From positions 5,428-69,427 of the forward strand of contig CABUCA010000001.1 in the NCBI GenBank assembly GCA_902489965.1: DNA of 64,000 nt, written 5' to 3'. Below the pieces are notes generated by a model. That model saw only the letters and a program-made list of their open reading frames with translations, did not search any database and was not told the DNA's origin. Both the position numbers and the translations under genes were made by a program. This stretch comes from an uncultured Collinsella sp. Its GTDB lineage: Bacteria; Actinomycetota; Coriobacteriia; Coriobacteriales; Coriobacteriaceae. Of the stretch, positions 32,730-41,499 are shown piece by piece. The stretch's first letter is position 1, and each line of letters opens with the position of its first letter.

Positions 32730-34637
32730 TTACTGCTGCTTGGGCATCAGCGGGTTCTCGCGCGTGAGGAGATTCATGAACTCCTCGCCCGTGATCGTCT
32801 CCTTCTTGTACAGATAACGAGCCAGCTCGTGGAGCTTGAACTTGTTTTCCTTGAGGATCTGCAGGGCGCGGTCGTGCGCATCCTCAATCAACTTGGCGAC
32901 AATTGCGTCCACACGCTCGGCCGTACCGGGGGCGCAGGTGAGCGACGTATCCTGGTTGAGGTACGCATTCTGGACGGTACCGAGCGCCATCATGCCAAAC
33001 TCGTCGGACATACCAAAGCGCGTCACCATGTTGCGGGCGAGCTTGGTGGCCTGCTCGATATCGTTGGCGGCACCGGTCGTCATCTCGCCAAAGATGAGCT
33101 CCTCGGCCGCGCGACCACCGCAGTAGACGGCGAGCTTGTCCAGGACCTCCTGGCGCGTGGTCAGGAAGCGCTCGTCCTCCTCGACCTGCATGGTGTAGCC
33201 CAGGGCACCGCTCGTGCGCGGAACGATGGTGATCTTCGTGACCGGCGCAGAGCCCTTCTGGCGAGCGGCAACAATGGCATGGCCGATCTCATGGTAGGAA
33301 ACGACCTGCTTCTCGTGGTCGGAAAGCACCGTGGACTTACGCTGTTGGCCGGCAATGACGACCTCCACCGACTCCTCGAAGTCGTCCTGGGTTGCACGCT
33401 TGCGACCTTCGCGAACGGCGCGCAGGGCGCCCTCGTTGATGATATTGGCCAAATCGGCGCCCGAGGCACCAGGCGTGGCGCGGGCAATCGCGGTCAGATC
33501 GATCGGCGGCTGGGTCTTCACGCTCTTGGCGTGCAGCTCAAGGATATTCTTGCGACCGGTCAAATCGGGCAGCTCGACGGGAATGCGGCGGTCAAAGCGA
33601 CCGGGACGCAACAGAGCCGGGTCAAGGCTGTCGGGGCGGTTGGTGGCAGCAAGGACGACGATGCCCTTGTGGTTATCGAAGCCGTCCATCTCGGTCAGCA
33701 ACTGATTGAGCGTCTGCTCGCGCTCGTCGTTGCCGCTAAAGCCGCCGCCATCACGCTTTTTGCCGATGGTATCGATCTCGTCGATAAACACAATGCACGG
33801 GGCCTTTTCCTTGGCCTGCTTAAACAGGTCACGAACCTTAGCAGCGCCGCGACCAACAAACATCTCAACGAACTCAGAGCCCGAAATGCTAAAGAACGGA
33901 ACACCGGCCTCGCCGGCAACAGCCTTGGCAAGCAGGGTCTTACCGGTACCCGGAGGGCCAACAAGGAGAGCACCGCGCGGCAGCTTGGCGCCGATCTCCT
34001 CGTAGCGCTGCGGCTTCTCCAGAAAGTCGACGACCTCCTTGAGAGATTCCTTGGCCTCTTCCTGGCCGGCGACGTCCTTAAAGGTCACGCCCACGTCCTT
34101 GGAGGCGATCACGCGCGCGCCGGACTTACCCAGTCCGCCGCCGCCAAAACCGCCGCCGCCAAAGTTCATCGACGGGCCGTCATCGCCCATAGCCTTCTTC
34201 ATGCGGCGGTTGAGCCACCAACCGATGAGGAAGAAAATCGCCATGGGAAGAATGAGTGTGAGCAGGTAGTAGGTCATCAAACCCGAGTTCTTATCGGGAA
34301 CGACCGACTCCAGCGAAGCGCCAGACTCAAGCACGCGATCGGTAAAGCCCGCATCGTTCGGCACACCGGTCGTCTTATAGGCGATGTTCTCGTCCTCGCC
34401 CTTCTTGGTGTAATAAATCGTATAGTCGTCGGTGTTGTACTCGACCTTTTCGACGCTCTTCTTGTCGAGCGCTTTGACAAACGTCGAGTAATCGGTCTCC
34501 GTAATCTGCTGCGTGTGACCGATGTTGGGGAACAGAACGGTCGAGAGCACGAGGTAGACGACGAAGGCGATGAGCACGTAGAGGATCATATTCCGTCTAC
34601 GTTTGTTGTCATCCATCTCCATCTGCTTGAACTCCAT
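32730..34637 (-). CDS. ftsH: ATP-dependent zinc metalloprotease FtsH
   Basis: Membrane-bound AAA+ protease that degrades misfolded membrane and regulatory proteins. Order in 635 residues: TM1 (about 17-36), extracytoplasmic segment, TM2 (about 121-142), Gly-rich linker, AAA+ domain with Walker [13 protein letters not shown], Walker [13 protein letters not shown] and [24 protein letters not shown]. The M41 protease domain has the zinc motif HEIGHAIVA. Start at 34637 has no clear RBS; ATG 34622 is possible. Confidence 0.96.
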   Translation of the reverse strand: MEFKQMEMDDNKRRRNMILYVLIAFVVYLVLSTVLFPNIGHTQQITETDYSTFVKALDKKSVEKVEYNTDDYTIYYTKKGEDENIAYKTTGVPNDAGFTDRVLESGASLESVVPDKNSGLMTYYLLTLILPMAIFFLIGWWLNRRMKKAMGDDGPSMNFGGGGFGGGGLGKSGARVIASKDVGVTFKDVAGQEEAKESLKEVVDFLEKPQRYEEIGAKLPRGALLVGPPGTGKTLLAKAVAGEAGVPFFSISGSEFVEMFVGRGAAKVRDLFKQAKEKAPCIVFIDEIDTIGKKRDGGGFSGNDEREQTLNQLLTEMDGFDNHKGIVVLAATNRPDSLDPALLRPGRFDRRIPVELPDLTGRKNILELHAKSVKTQPPIDLTAIARATPGASGADLANIINEGALRAVREGRKRATQDDFEESVEVVIAGQQRKSTVLSDHEKQVVSYHEIGHAIVAARQKGSAPVTKITIVPRTSGALGYTMQVEEDERFLTTRQEVLDKLAVYCGGRAAEELIFGEMTTGAANDIEQATKLARNMVTRFGMSDEFGMMALGTVQNAYLNQDTSLTCAPGTAERVDAIVAKLIEDAHDRALQILKENKFKLHELARYLYKKETITGEEFMNLLTRENPLMPKQQ

Positions 34638-34714
34638 CTACTGGGGTTGATAATGCTTTCTAGAATACCCAACCCGGACGGCGATAAACCGACGCCGGGC
34701 ACGAAAGGACAGAG

Positions 34715-34962
34715 ATGGCATCACTGTAAGTCGGCAAGGTTCAAATCTATACAGGCGACGGCAAGGGCAAGACGACGGCTGCTTTGGGGCGCGAGAGGAT
34801 GTCGAGGAACTGATTGCGATAAAGCCCGCCACCACGGAGCTCGTGCTCCCCGGCCGCGGCTTGCTACCCCTCGCCGACCTTGCCGACCTAGTAACCGAAA
34901 TGCGCCCCGTCAAACACTACTTCGACGAAGGCCTCCTAGCCCGTCAAGGCATCGAATACTAA
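34715..34962 (+). pseudogene. cobO: Cob(I)alamin adenosyltransferase (CobO/BtuR) remnant
   Basis: After RBS AAAGGAC, ATG GCA TCA CTG is followed at once by a TAA (34727-34729). The same frame then gives VGKVQIYTGDGKGKTTAALG, the N-terminal Walker A of CobO. A different frame continues EDVEELIAIKPATTELVLPG, then LADLADLVTEMRPVKHYF and DEGLLARQGIEY before stop, matching the C-terminus of the family. About 100 middle residues are missing and the frame shifts. The intact enzyme (about 170-200 aa) adenosylates cobalamin. This copy cannot make a functional product. Confidence 0.88.
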
Positions 34963-34999
34963 TTGATTCGTTTTCCGCCAACACCTACAGCTCATAAGG

Positions 35000-35070
35000 A
35001 AGTTGCGGTGGAATAGAACTTGTTTGACGGTCCGCAAGGGCTTTTCAGGAACTATTTCACCGCAACTTAT
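35000..35070. repeat. Palindromic repeat, AAGTTGCGGTGAAATAG family, copy 2
   Basis: AAGTTGCGGTGGAATAG (35000-35016) and CTATTTCACCGCAACTT (35052-35068) are inverted around a 35-nt spacer, one G-T mismatch. The arms match those of the repeat at 1028-1098. It lies between the cobO remnant and the MATE gene end. Confidence 0.85.
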
Positions 35071-35091
35071 CAGGGGAACCCGACGGATGAG

Positions 35092-36441
35092 CTAGGCGGT
35101 GGCGCGGCCTAGCCAGTTGCCGCTGTGGTGGTAGATGGTGAACATGGTTGCGGTGATGAGCCAGGTTACGGGGTAGACCAGCAGTAGATGCTCGAGCGAC
35201 GGATCGAAGGGCATGATCGCAAACACCCAAATCACTCTGAGTACGACGGTGCCAAAGATGGTGAGCATCATAGGCTGCAGACTCACGCCGGCGCCGCGGA
35301 TGGAACCCGAGGCGTTCTCGATAATCGAGAAAATCGCATAGAACGGCGCAATGAAATGGAGGATGGTCGTGGTGTACGCCGAAATCGAAGCATCGTCGAC
35401 AAACAAACGCGACAGCGGGCCCGAAAACACCAGCAGCACGGCAGACAGGCCACCAATGAGCATAAACGACAGCACGAGCGACGTATGGTAGCCCTTGCGC
35501 ATGCGCTCGTAGTTGCGCGCGCCAAAGTTCTGCGCCGAGAACGTAGTGATCGATACGCCGAGCGCCTCGGTCACCATCCAGATAATGCCATCCAGGCGCC
35601 CAGATAGACCCCAAGCAGTCGTGACATCGGCGCCAAACGAATTAACCGACACCTGGATCAGCACGTTCGAGATCGAATAGGCAGCCGATTGAAAACCGAG
35701 TGGCAGACCACACGAGATCATACTCTTGCAAATACCGCGATCGATACCGAGCTTAGACAGCGAAAGACGCCATGCACCCGTAGCGCGCATCATGCGCAAC
35801 ACGATCATCGTTGCATTGGAGCAAATGGTCAGCGCCACTGCGATGCCGCAGCCCAGCGCCTCCATATGCAACACAGCGACAAAGATGATATCCAGCACCA
35901 CGTTAACAAGGCAGCCAGAGGCAATGATCACGGCGGGCCCGCGCGTGTCGCCCACGGCACGCAGCAGTGCGGTTCCCATATTAAGCAGCAGTGCCGCAAC
36001 CATCGCGGCAAAATAACAGCGAGCATAGGCCACGCCCTCGGCCAATAGTTCATGCGGCGTGTTCATAAGCACCAGCATGGGCTCAACGAACACTATGCCA
36101 AGAATCGAGAAAGCGATACCGCCCACCAGCGCGAGCGTCATGGCTGTATGGACCGAACGACTCAGTCGCTCATCATCGTGCTGGCCAAAATACTGACCGG
36201 TAATGACCGCGCAGCCGGCGCCGACGCCAACGCAAAAGCCAATGCAGAGCTCGGTGAGCACCATCGTGGCTTGAATGCCACCCAGCGCGAGCTTGCCGCC
36301 AAACTGGCCAACGATATACGTACCGATAAGCGTGTAGGCCTGCTGAAAAAACGAACTAAAAAAGATGGGAACGCACAGCGACAGCAGCTGTTGCCAAATG
36401 ACACCCTGCGTTACATCGATAGCCGTAGATTTCTTAGCCAC
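35092..36441 (-). CDS. MATE family efflux transporter
   Basis: Twelve-helix exporter of 449 residues that uses Na+ or H+ gradients to expel drugs or metabolites. Family features: FFQQAYTLIGTYIVGQFGGKLALGGIQAT in helix 1-2, NMGTALLRAVGDTRGPAVI, and the second-half repeat SAQNFGARNYERMRKGYHTSL. GTG at 36441 has GGGGAGGG upstream; an in-frame start at 36474 would add 11 residues with no better RBS. The substrate is unknown. Confidence 0.88.
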   Translation of the reverse strand: MAKKSTAIDVTQGVIWQQLLSLCVPIFFSSFFQQAYTLIGTYIVGQFGGKLALGGIQATMVLTELCIGFCVGVGAGCAVITGQYFGQHDDERLSRSVHTAMTLALVGGIAFSILGIVFVEPMLVLMNTPHELLAEGVAYARCYFAAMVAALLLNMGTALLRAVGDTRGPAVIIASGCLVNVVLDIIFVAVLHMEALGCGIAVALTICSNATMIVLRMMRATGAWRLSLSKLGIDRGICKSMISCGLPLGFQSAAYSISNVLIQVSVNSFGADVTTAWGLSGRLDGIIWMVTEALGVSITTFSAQNFGARNYERMRKGYHTSLVLSFMLIGGLSAVLLVFSGPLSRLFVDDASISAYTTTILHFIAPFYAIFSIIENASGSIRGAGVSLQPMMLTIFGTVVLRVIWVFAIMPFDPSLEHLLLVYPVTWLITATMFTIYHHSGNWLGRATA

Positions 36442-36565
36442 ACGCCCTCCCCGCCAGCATACGTCAAACAACATAACGGCAATTTAAGACCAAAGCCAAT
36501 ACTAGCTTAGCACCGACTGGCGGCGACCGAAACACCCCGAATTAGAGCGCGGTGCGGAAAACTGC

Positions 36566-37480
36566 CTAGTGATACAAACCCGGCTGGTAGTGATACTCAT
36601 TGCTCACGTGCGGGCACAGCTGCCAAAAGGCGACGGCGCTCGCCGCGGCAACGTTAAGCGAATCGACCCCGTGCGCCATCGGAATGCGCACCGCGTGGTC
36701 ACAGCCGGCAATGGTCTTGGCGCCCAAGCCGGCACCCTCGGTACCCATAAAAAGCGCCAAGCGATCAATCTTCTGCAGCACGGGATCGTCCAGCGATACG
36801 GAATCGTCCGTCAACGCCATAGCGGCACACGAAAAGCCGGCATCGTGCAACGCGCTCAGACCATCATGCGGCCACACACGAGCCTCGCTGCCAATGCGCG
36901 TCCACGGCACCTGAAACACGGTGCCCATGCTCACCCGGGCCGAGCGACGGTACAGCGGGTCGCAGCACGTCGGGCTGACCAAAATACCGTCAACGTTCAA
37001 TGCGGCAGCCGAGCGGAAAATCGCGCCAACATTGGTGTGATCGACAATACCCTCAAGCACGCACACGCGCACCGGACGATCCCCCACCGCCTCGACGACG
37101 CCGCCCAAGAACTCATCAACCGGAATCTGACGCGGGCGACGGAACGCCGCCAGCGCGCCGCGCGTCACGTTAAAGCCCGTCAACTGCTCCATGAGCTCCA
37201 TGGAGGCCACGAACACGGGAACCGGACCCGCTCCCTCGCGCACGACAAGCTGGTCAAACAGCGGCATCATCTGACCGAGCCAGCGCTCGCCCAAAAGAAA
37301 GCTCACCGGCTCATATCCGGCGCGAACCGCACGCTCGATGACCTTGGCACTCTCAGCGATAAAAATGCCCTTCTGCGGCTCCAGCACGCAGCGAAGCTCA
37401 CGCTCGGTCAGTCGCACATAGGCATCGAGCCGCTCGTCCTCGAGCGAATCAATTCGCAGAACTTCAACGGCATCAGTCAT
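36566..37480 (-). CDS. SpoU/TrmH family RNA 2'-O-methyltransferase
   Basis: Knotted (SPOUT) methyltransferase acting on tRNA or rRNA, 304 residues. N-terminal substrate-binding domain FIAESAKVIERAVRAGYEPVSFLLG, then SPOUT motif 1 DHTNVGAIFRSAAALNVDGIL, motif 2 LFMGTEGAGL and motif 3 IPMAHGVDSLNVAAASAVAFW. The target site cannot be assigned. ATG 37480 is favoured over a start at 37513 by family resemblance; the RBS is poor. Confidence 0.9.
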   Translation of the reverse strand: MTDAVEVLRIDSLEDERLDAYVRLTERELRCVLEPQKGIFIAESAKVIERAVRAGYEPVSFLLGERWLGQMMPLFDQLVVREGAGPVPVFVASMELMEQLTGFNVTRGALAAFRRPRQIPVDEFLGGVVEAVGDRPVRVCVLEGIVDHTNVGAIFRSAAALNVDGILVSPTCCDPLYRRSARVSMGTVFQVPWTRIGSEARVWPHDGLSALHDAGFSCAAMALTDDSVSLDDPVLQKIDRLALFMGTEGAGLGAKTIAGCDHAVRIPMAHGVDSLNVAAASAVAFWQLCPHVSNEYHYQPGLYH

Positions 37481-37589
37481 AGCAGCCAGCCCGCACCCTT
37501 CTTTACAGCACATCTATACCAAACGAGGCGACGCTAAGCGCCGCCCCATGCATTCAATCAACCCGATGATACCGTTCACGCCAGACGAT

Positions 37590-38108
37590 TTACGCCTCAA
37601 CGCGATGATACGTCACGAACTCATAATCGACGCCCTCGTCACCCTCACCGGCGGCAATCGTCGCGACCCCGCTACGCTGCGCAATCTCCCACGCGGGATC
37701 GGCGTCCAAGTCGGGAAAGTACGTGTCCACGACATGCACGCAGTGGTTATGAGTGACCTCGGCCTCCACGCAGTACGGCAAAAACTGCCGATAGACATCG
37801 CCGCCACCGATCACCCAGGCAACGGGCTCATCGGCAACCGCAGCGAGCGCTTCGTCAACGCTATGCACCACGTCGACGCCCTCGCGGGTAAAGCCTATAT
37901 CGCGCGTAAGCACGATATTGCGGCGGTTCTTGAGAGGACGCCCGCCGGGAAAACTCAGCAGCGTCTTGCGTCCCATGATAACCGGGCAGCCCTTGGTGCA
38001 GGCCACAAAATGGCGCATATCGGCGCGATTGGACACCACCATATCGCCCTCGCAGCCAATACCCCAGTCGTCACACACGGCGACGATGGCAGAAAGCTTA
38101 CACGTCAT
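37590..38108 (-). CDS. folA: Dihydrofolate reductase
   Basis: Reduces dihydrofolate with NADPH; partner of ThyA. The 172 residues include the WGIG loop (CDDWGIGCEGDMVV), the NADPH-binding MGRKTLLSFPGGRPLKNRRNIVLTR and IGGGDVYRQFLP. The acidic active-site residue usually written as LPxD is not clear. ATG 38108 is chosen because AGGTGA overlaps the thyA stop just upstream; GTG at 38117 has no RBS. Forms a thyA-folA operon. Confidence 0.92.
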   Translation of the reverse strand: MTCKLSAIVAVCDDWGIGCEGDMVVSNRADMRHFVACTKGCPVIMGRKTLLSFPGGRPLKNRRNIVLTRDIGFTREGVDVVHSVDEALAAVADEPVAWVIGGGDVYRQFLPYCVEAEVTHNHCVHVVDTYFPDLDADPAWEIAQRSGVATIAAGEGDEGVDYEFVTYHRVEA

Positions 38109-38117
38109 GCGCGTCAC

Positions 38118-38966
38118 CTACACTGCAATGGGGATGTTCTTGACCTGAGGGCCGTGCTCATAGCCCTCCACGATCAGGTCGTCGGTCGTAAACGCATAGA
38201 AATCGTGCACATCGGGGTTGAGCGTTACCTTGGGTGCCGCAAACTGCGGACGCTCGATAAGCTCGCGGACGATATCGACATGACGATCATAGATATGGGC
38301 GTCGGCGATCACGTGCAGCAGCTCACCGGGAATCATATCGACCGACTGCGCGACCATCATCAGCAAAATGGCGTACTGGCACACGTTCCAGTTGTTCGCG
38401 GCTAAAATGTCCTGGCTGCGCTGGTTGAGAATCATGTTGAGCGTCGGCTTGTCGTCCTGAGGACGCTGCGTCACGTTATAGGTCACGCTATAAGCGCATG
38501 GATAAAGGTGCATCTCGGACAGATCGCTAAACACGTACGTATTGGTCATAATGCGGCGACTATACGGCGTGTGCTTAAGGTCGTACAGTACACGGTCCAT
38601 CTGGTCGAAGTCGCCCTCGGCGTAATGGCTCTTCTGACCAATCTGATAGCCGTAGGCTTTACCGATGGAACCGGTCTCATCGGCCCACTCATCCCAGATA
38701 TGGCTGTTGAGGTCATGCACGTTATTGGACTTCTTTTGATAGATCCACAGAATCTCGTCCATGGCAGACTTAAGCGCCGTACGGCGCAGGGTGAGCGCGG
38801 GGAACTCCTCGCGCAGATCATAGCGCGCCGTGACACCAAAGTTTTTAATGGTATAGGCAGGGGTGCCGTCCTCCCACACCGGGCGGACCTTTTGGCCCTC
38901 GGTGGTGGTGCCATGGTCCAAGATATCGCGGCACATGGTTACAAACTGTTGATCAGCTTTGCTCAT
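38118..38966 (-). CDS. thyA: Thymidylate synthase ThyA, variant PCA active site
   Basis: Makes dTMP from dUMP with methylenetetrahydrofolate. The 282 residues carry the arginines SRRI (136-139), catalytic Cys157, the QRSQDILAANNWNVCQYA nucleotide segment and ADAHIYDRHVD. The catalytic motif reads YPCAYS rather than the usual PPCH, so the His after the Cys is Ala. Other residues suggest a working enzyme of a divergent subgroup. ATG 38966 has GGAGGG upstream. Confidence 0.92.
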   Translation of the reverse strand: MSKADQQFVTMCRDILDHGTTTEGQKVRPVWEDGTPAYTIKNFGVTARYDLREEFPALTLRRTALKSAMDEILWIYQKKSNNVHDLNSHIWDEWADETGSIGKAYGYQIGQKSHYAEGDFDQMDRVLYDLKHTPYSRRIMTNTYVFSDLSEMHLYPCAYSVTYNVTQRPQDDKPTLNMILNQRSQDILAANNWNVCQYAILLMMVAQSVDMIPGELLHVIADAHIYDRHVDIVRELIERPQFAAPKVTLNPDVHDFYAFTTDDLIVEGYEHGPQVKNIPIAV

Positions 38967-39051
38967 TGACCCTCCTGTCAGTCGCCTACAAGCGAGATTC
39001 ATTGTAGCCCAGGCGCACGCGGCCCCACAGCCCAAACATAAGCCCTCATTT

Positions 39052-39122
39052 TCTGACATATGCCAGAAATTCCTTGCGCAAATCCGCACGTTCGCTATTC
39101 TATTATTGACATATGTCAGATT
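39052..39122. promoter_or_regulatory. Two TGACATATGTCA-type palindromes around the DUF134-NifX promoter
   Basis: TGACATATGCCA (39054-39065) and TGACATATGTCA (39107-39118) have flanking TCT/AGA extensions; their centres are 53 bp apart, about five helical turns. A possible promoter lies between them: TTGCGC 39074-39079, 16 bp, TATTCT 39096-39101, with the start site falling in the second palindrome. They look like a repressor loop operator pair. Confidence 0.6.
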
Positions 39123-39132
39123 TGGAGAGTGT

Positions 39133-39897
39133 ATGGCTGGAAGACGCGAAAAACTGCGCCGCGTTGGGATCATCCCCGAATATCGCGGCTTTACCCCCGA
39201 TGGCCTTGCCAGCGGAGACGCTATCGATATGACGGTCGATGAGCTCGAAGTACTGCGCCTGTGCGATCTGGAGGGCCTCAATCAGGAGGCCGTCGCCCTG
39301 CACATGGGCATCGCCCGCGCCACGGTGGCGGCAATCAGCAGTCGCGCGCATCGCAAGGTGGCAAACGCGCTGGTCAACGGACGAGCGCTCGTCATCGAGG
39401 GCGGCAATATCGCGTACTCCCCCATCGCCACGACGACGGCCGCATGGCCAGCAAAGGAGGTCGGCACCATGAGGGTGGCAACGACGTACGACAACGGCAA
39501 CATCTTTATGCACTTTGGCCGCAGCGAGCAGTTCAAGATCTACGACATCCAGGATGGCAAGGTGCTCAACGAGCAGGTCGTAGGCACCGGCGGCACCGGC
39601 CACGGCGCCTTGGCGGGCCTGCTTGCCAACGGTGGCGTTGACACGCTCATTTGCGGCGGTATCGGCGGCGGCGCTATCAACGCGCTTGCCCAAGCCGGCA
39701 TCACGGTCTATGCGGGCGCCCAGGGCAGCTGCGATGCCTGCGTCGAGGCCCTCATTGCCGGCACGCTCGCACAGAACGGCGAGGCCACCTGCGACTGCCA
39801 TGGACATGATCACGAGCACATCCACGAGCATGGCGAGTCCTGCGGCTGCCACGGTCACCACGACCATGACGGGCACGAAGGCTGCGGATGCCACTAG
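39133..39897 (+). CDS. DUF134-NifX fusion with His/Cys-rich metal-binding tail
   Basis: 254 residues with three parts. Residues 1-100 are DUF134, a sigma-region-4-like helix-turn-helix (LEVLRLCDLEGLNQEAVALHMGIARATVAAI). Residues 113-210 are a NifX/NifB-type iron-molybdenum-cluster domain (MRVATTYDNGNIFMHFGRSEQF; GGIGGGAINAL). Residues about 220-254 hold twelve His and six Cys. A perfect AAGGAGG lies eight bases before in-frame ATG 39469 (codon 113), so the NifX part may be made alone. Probably a metal- or cluster-responsive regulator; the ligand is unknown. Divergent from thyA. Confidence 0.82.
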   Translation: MAGRREKLRRVGIIPEYRGFTPDGLASGDAIDMTVDELEVLRLCDLEGLNQEAVALHMGIARATVAAISSRAHRKVANALVNGRALVIEGGNIAYSPIATTTAAWPAKEVGTMRVATTYDNGNIFMHFGRSEQFKIYDIQDGKVLNEQVVGTGGTGHGALAGLLANGGVDTLICGGIGGGAINALAQAGITVYAGAQGSCDACVEALIAGTLAQNGEATCDCHGHDHEHIHEHGESCGCHGHHDHDGHEGCGCH

Positions 39898-39953
39898 CGG
39901 CAAGCACCTCGTCGAGAACGCGCTTCCACGCGTGCGACAACCAGCGAACAAAC

Positions 39954-39993
39954 GGCGAAGGCCGCCTGGAATACCATCCAGGCGGCCTTCGCC
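39954..39993. terminator. Bidirectional terminator between DUF134-NifX gene and ffh
   Basis: GGCGAAGGCCGCCTGGA pairs with TCCAGGCGGCCTTCGCC around 6 nt: a 17-bp perfect stem. T-runs are short, so efficiency is uncertain. Confidence 0.8.
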
Positions 39994-40013
39994 ATACACG
40001 ACTCAACTAGTCG

Positions 40014-41489
40014 TTACTTCTTGTTGCGCATCTGCGCTTCCATCTGGCGCAGCAGGTCCATATCGGACTTGGGGCCGCCCGTTCCCAGGCCGCCCATGCC
40101 GCCCAGCCCCATGGCATCCAGACCGGGAATATTGGGCATGCGCATCTTTTTGCCCTTCTTACCCTTCTTGCCCTTCTTGCCGCCGGCCTGCGCCTGATTG
40201 GCCATCGTGCGCATGCGGCCCATCATCTTATTCATCTCGCCCCACTGCTTCATAAGGCTATTGACCTCGGTGGGGGTCACGCCGGCGCCCTTGGCAATGC
40301 GGGCACGGCGCTGACCGTTGATGATGGAGGGGCGAAGACGCTCCTCCTTGGTCATCGACATGATGATGGCCTCGTTCTTATCGAAGATACCTTCGTCCAG
40401 GTTACCACCCATCTGGTTAAGCGCACGCTGGCCACCGGGGAGCATGCCCAGAATGCCCTTCATGCCGCCCATCTTCTTGACGGCCTTCATCTGGTCGAGC
40501 ATGTCGTTCATGGTAAAGCCCTCGCGCAGCATGCGCTCGGCGGCCTCGAGCTGCTCGGCGTCGGCCGCCTCCTGGGCCTTCTCGATAATGCCGACAACGT
40601 CGCCCATACCCAGAATGCGCTTGGCCATACGATCGGGGTAGAACGGCTCCAGCGAATCGGGCTTCTCGCCCATGCTCACAAACTTGATGGGCTTGCCGGT
40701 CACCTGGCGCACGGAAAGCGCGCCGCCGCCACGGGCGTCGCCGTCGAGCTTAGAGATAATCACGCCGTCAAAGTCGGTGCGCTCGGCGAAGGTCGAGACG
40801 ACGTTGACGATATCCTGACCGGTCATGGCATCGACGACCATCAGCACCTGATCGGGCTTGACGGCCTTCTTGATGTCCACGGCCTCCTGCATCATCTGCT
40901 CATCGATCTGAAGACGTCCGGCGGTATCGACGATGACCACGTCACGCAGGTGGTCAACGGCCTCCTGAATGGCGCCCTTGGCGATGTCAACCGGGTGCTC
41001 GCCATCGCCACGGAAGACCGGTACGCCGATCTCGCCACCGAGCGTGGCCAGCTGGTCGGCAGCAGCGGGACGGTAGACGTCGCACGCGGCGAGCAACGGC
41101 GAGCGGCCCTGCTTCTTGAGCAGGTAGGCCAGCTTTACGGCAGCCGTGGTCTTACCGGAGCCCTGCAGACCCACAAGCATGATGACATTGGGAATACGGT
41201 TGCTAAAGACGAGCTTGCTCTCGGTGGAGCCGAGCATCTCGGTAAGCTCGTCGAGCACGATCTTGACGACGTTTTGCGCCGGAGAGAGCGACTCCATGAC
41301 CTCTGCGGTCATGCAGCGCTCCTTGGTCTTGGCGACGAACTCCTTGACGACCTTGAAGTTAACGTCGGCCTCGAGCAGCGCCATGCGAATATCGCGCATG
41401 GCCGAAGTAATATCGGCCTCGGTCAGCTTACCCTTGCCGCGCAGGCGGTCAAATGTGTCGTTGAGGCGATCGCTCAGAGAATCAAACAC
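40014..41489 (-). CDS. ffh: Signal recognition particle protein Ffh
   Basis: GTPase that recognises signal sequences and delivers ribosomes to FtsY. The 491 residues comprise the N domain, G domain (GLQGSGKTTAAVKLA; VIVDTAGRLQIDE; SKLDGDARGG) and a Met-rich M domain (about 320-440, MLDQMKAVKKMGGMKG). A Lys/Gly run (KGKKGKKGKKM) and MGLGGMGG tail follow. GTG start at 41489 with AGGAG. First of the ffh-ftsY-smc-rnc cluster by position, though transcription runs from rnc toward ffh. Confidence 0.97.
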   Translation of the reverse strand: MFDSLSDRLNDTFDRLRGKGKLTEADITSAMRDIRMALLEADVNFKVVKEFVAKTKERCMTAEVMESLSPAQNVVKIVLDELTEMLGSTESKLVFSNRIPNVIMLVGLQGSGKTTAAVKLAYLLKKQGRSPLLAACDVYRPAAADQLATLGGEIGVPVFRGDGEHPVDIAKGAIQEAVDHLRDVVIVDTAGRLQIDEQMMQEAVDIKKAVKPDQVLMVVDAMTGQDIVNVVSTFAERTDFDGVIISKLDGDARGGGALSVRQVTGKPIKFVSMGEKPDSLEPFYPDRMAKRILGMGDVVGIIEKAQEAADAEQLEAAERMLREGFTMNDMLDQMKAVKKMGGMKGILGMLPGGQRALNQMGGNLDEGIFDKNEAIIMSMTKEERLRPSIINGQRRARIAKGAGVTPTEVNSLMKQWGEMNKMMGRMRTMANQAQAGGKKGKKGKKGKKMRMPNIPGLDAMGLGGMGGLGTGGPKSDMDLLRQMEAQMRNKK

Positions 41490-41499
41490 TAGTCACTCC

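Noticed and set aside
34638..35091. Intact small gene after ftsH
   Set aside because: The only coding traces are the CobO fragments, split by a stop and a frame change, so a pseudogene call fits better.
39106..39138. TTGACA at 39106 as -35 box of the DUF134-NifX gene
   Set aside because: The -10 would fall on the start codon and force a start inside DUF134; an upstream TTGCGC/TATTCT pair fits better.
40150..40190. Short tandem repeat in the ffh 3' end
   Set aside because: It encodes the Lys/Gly-rich tail of Ffh and is not a CRISPR or mobile repeat.
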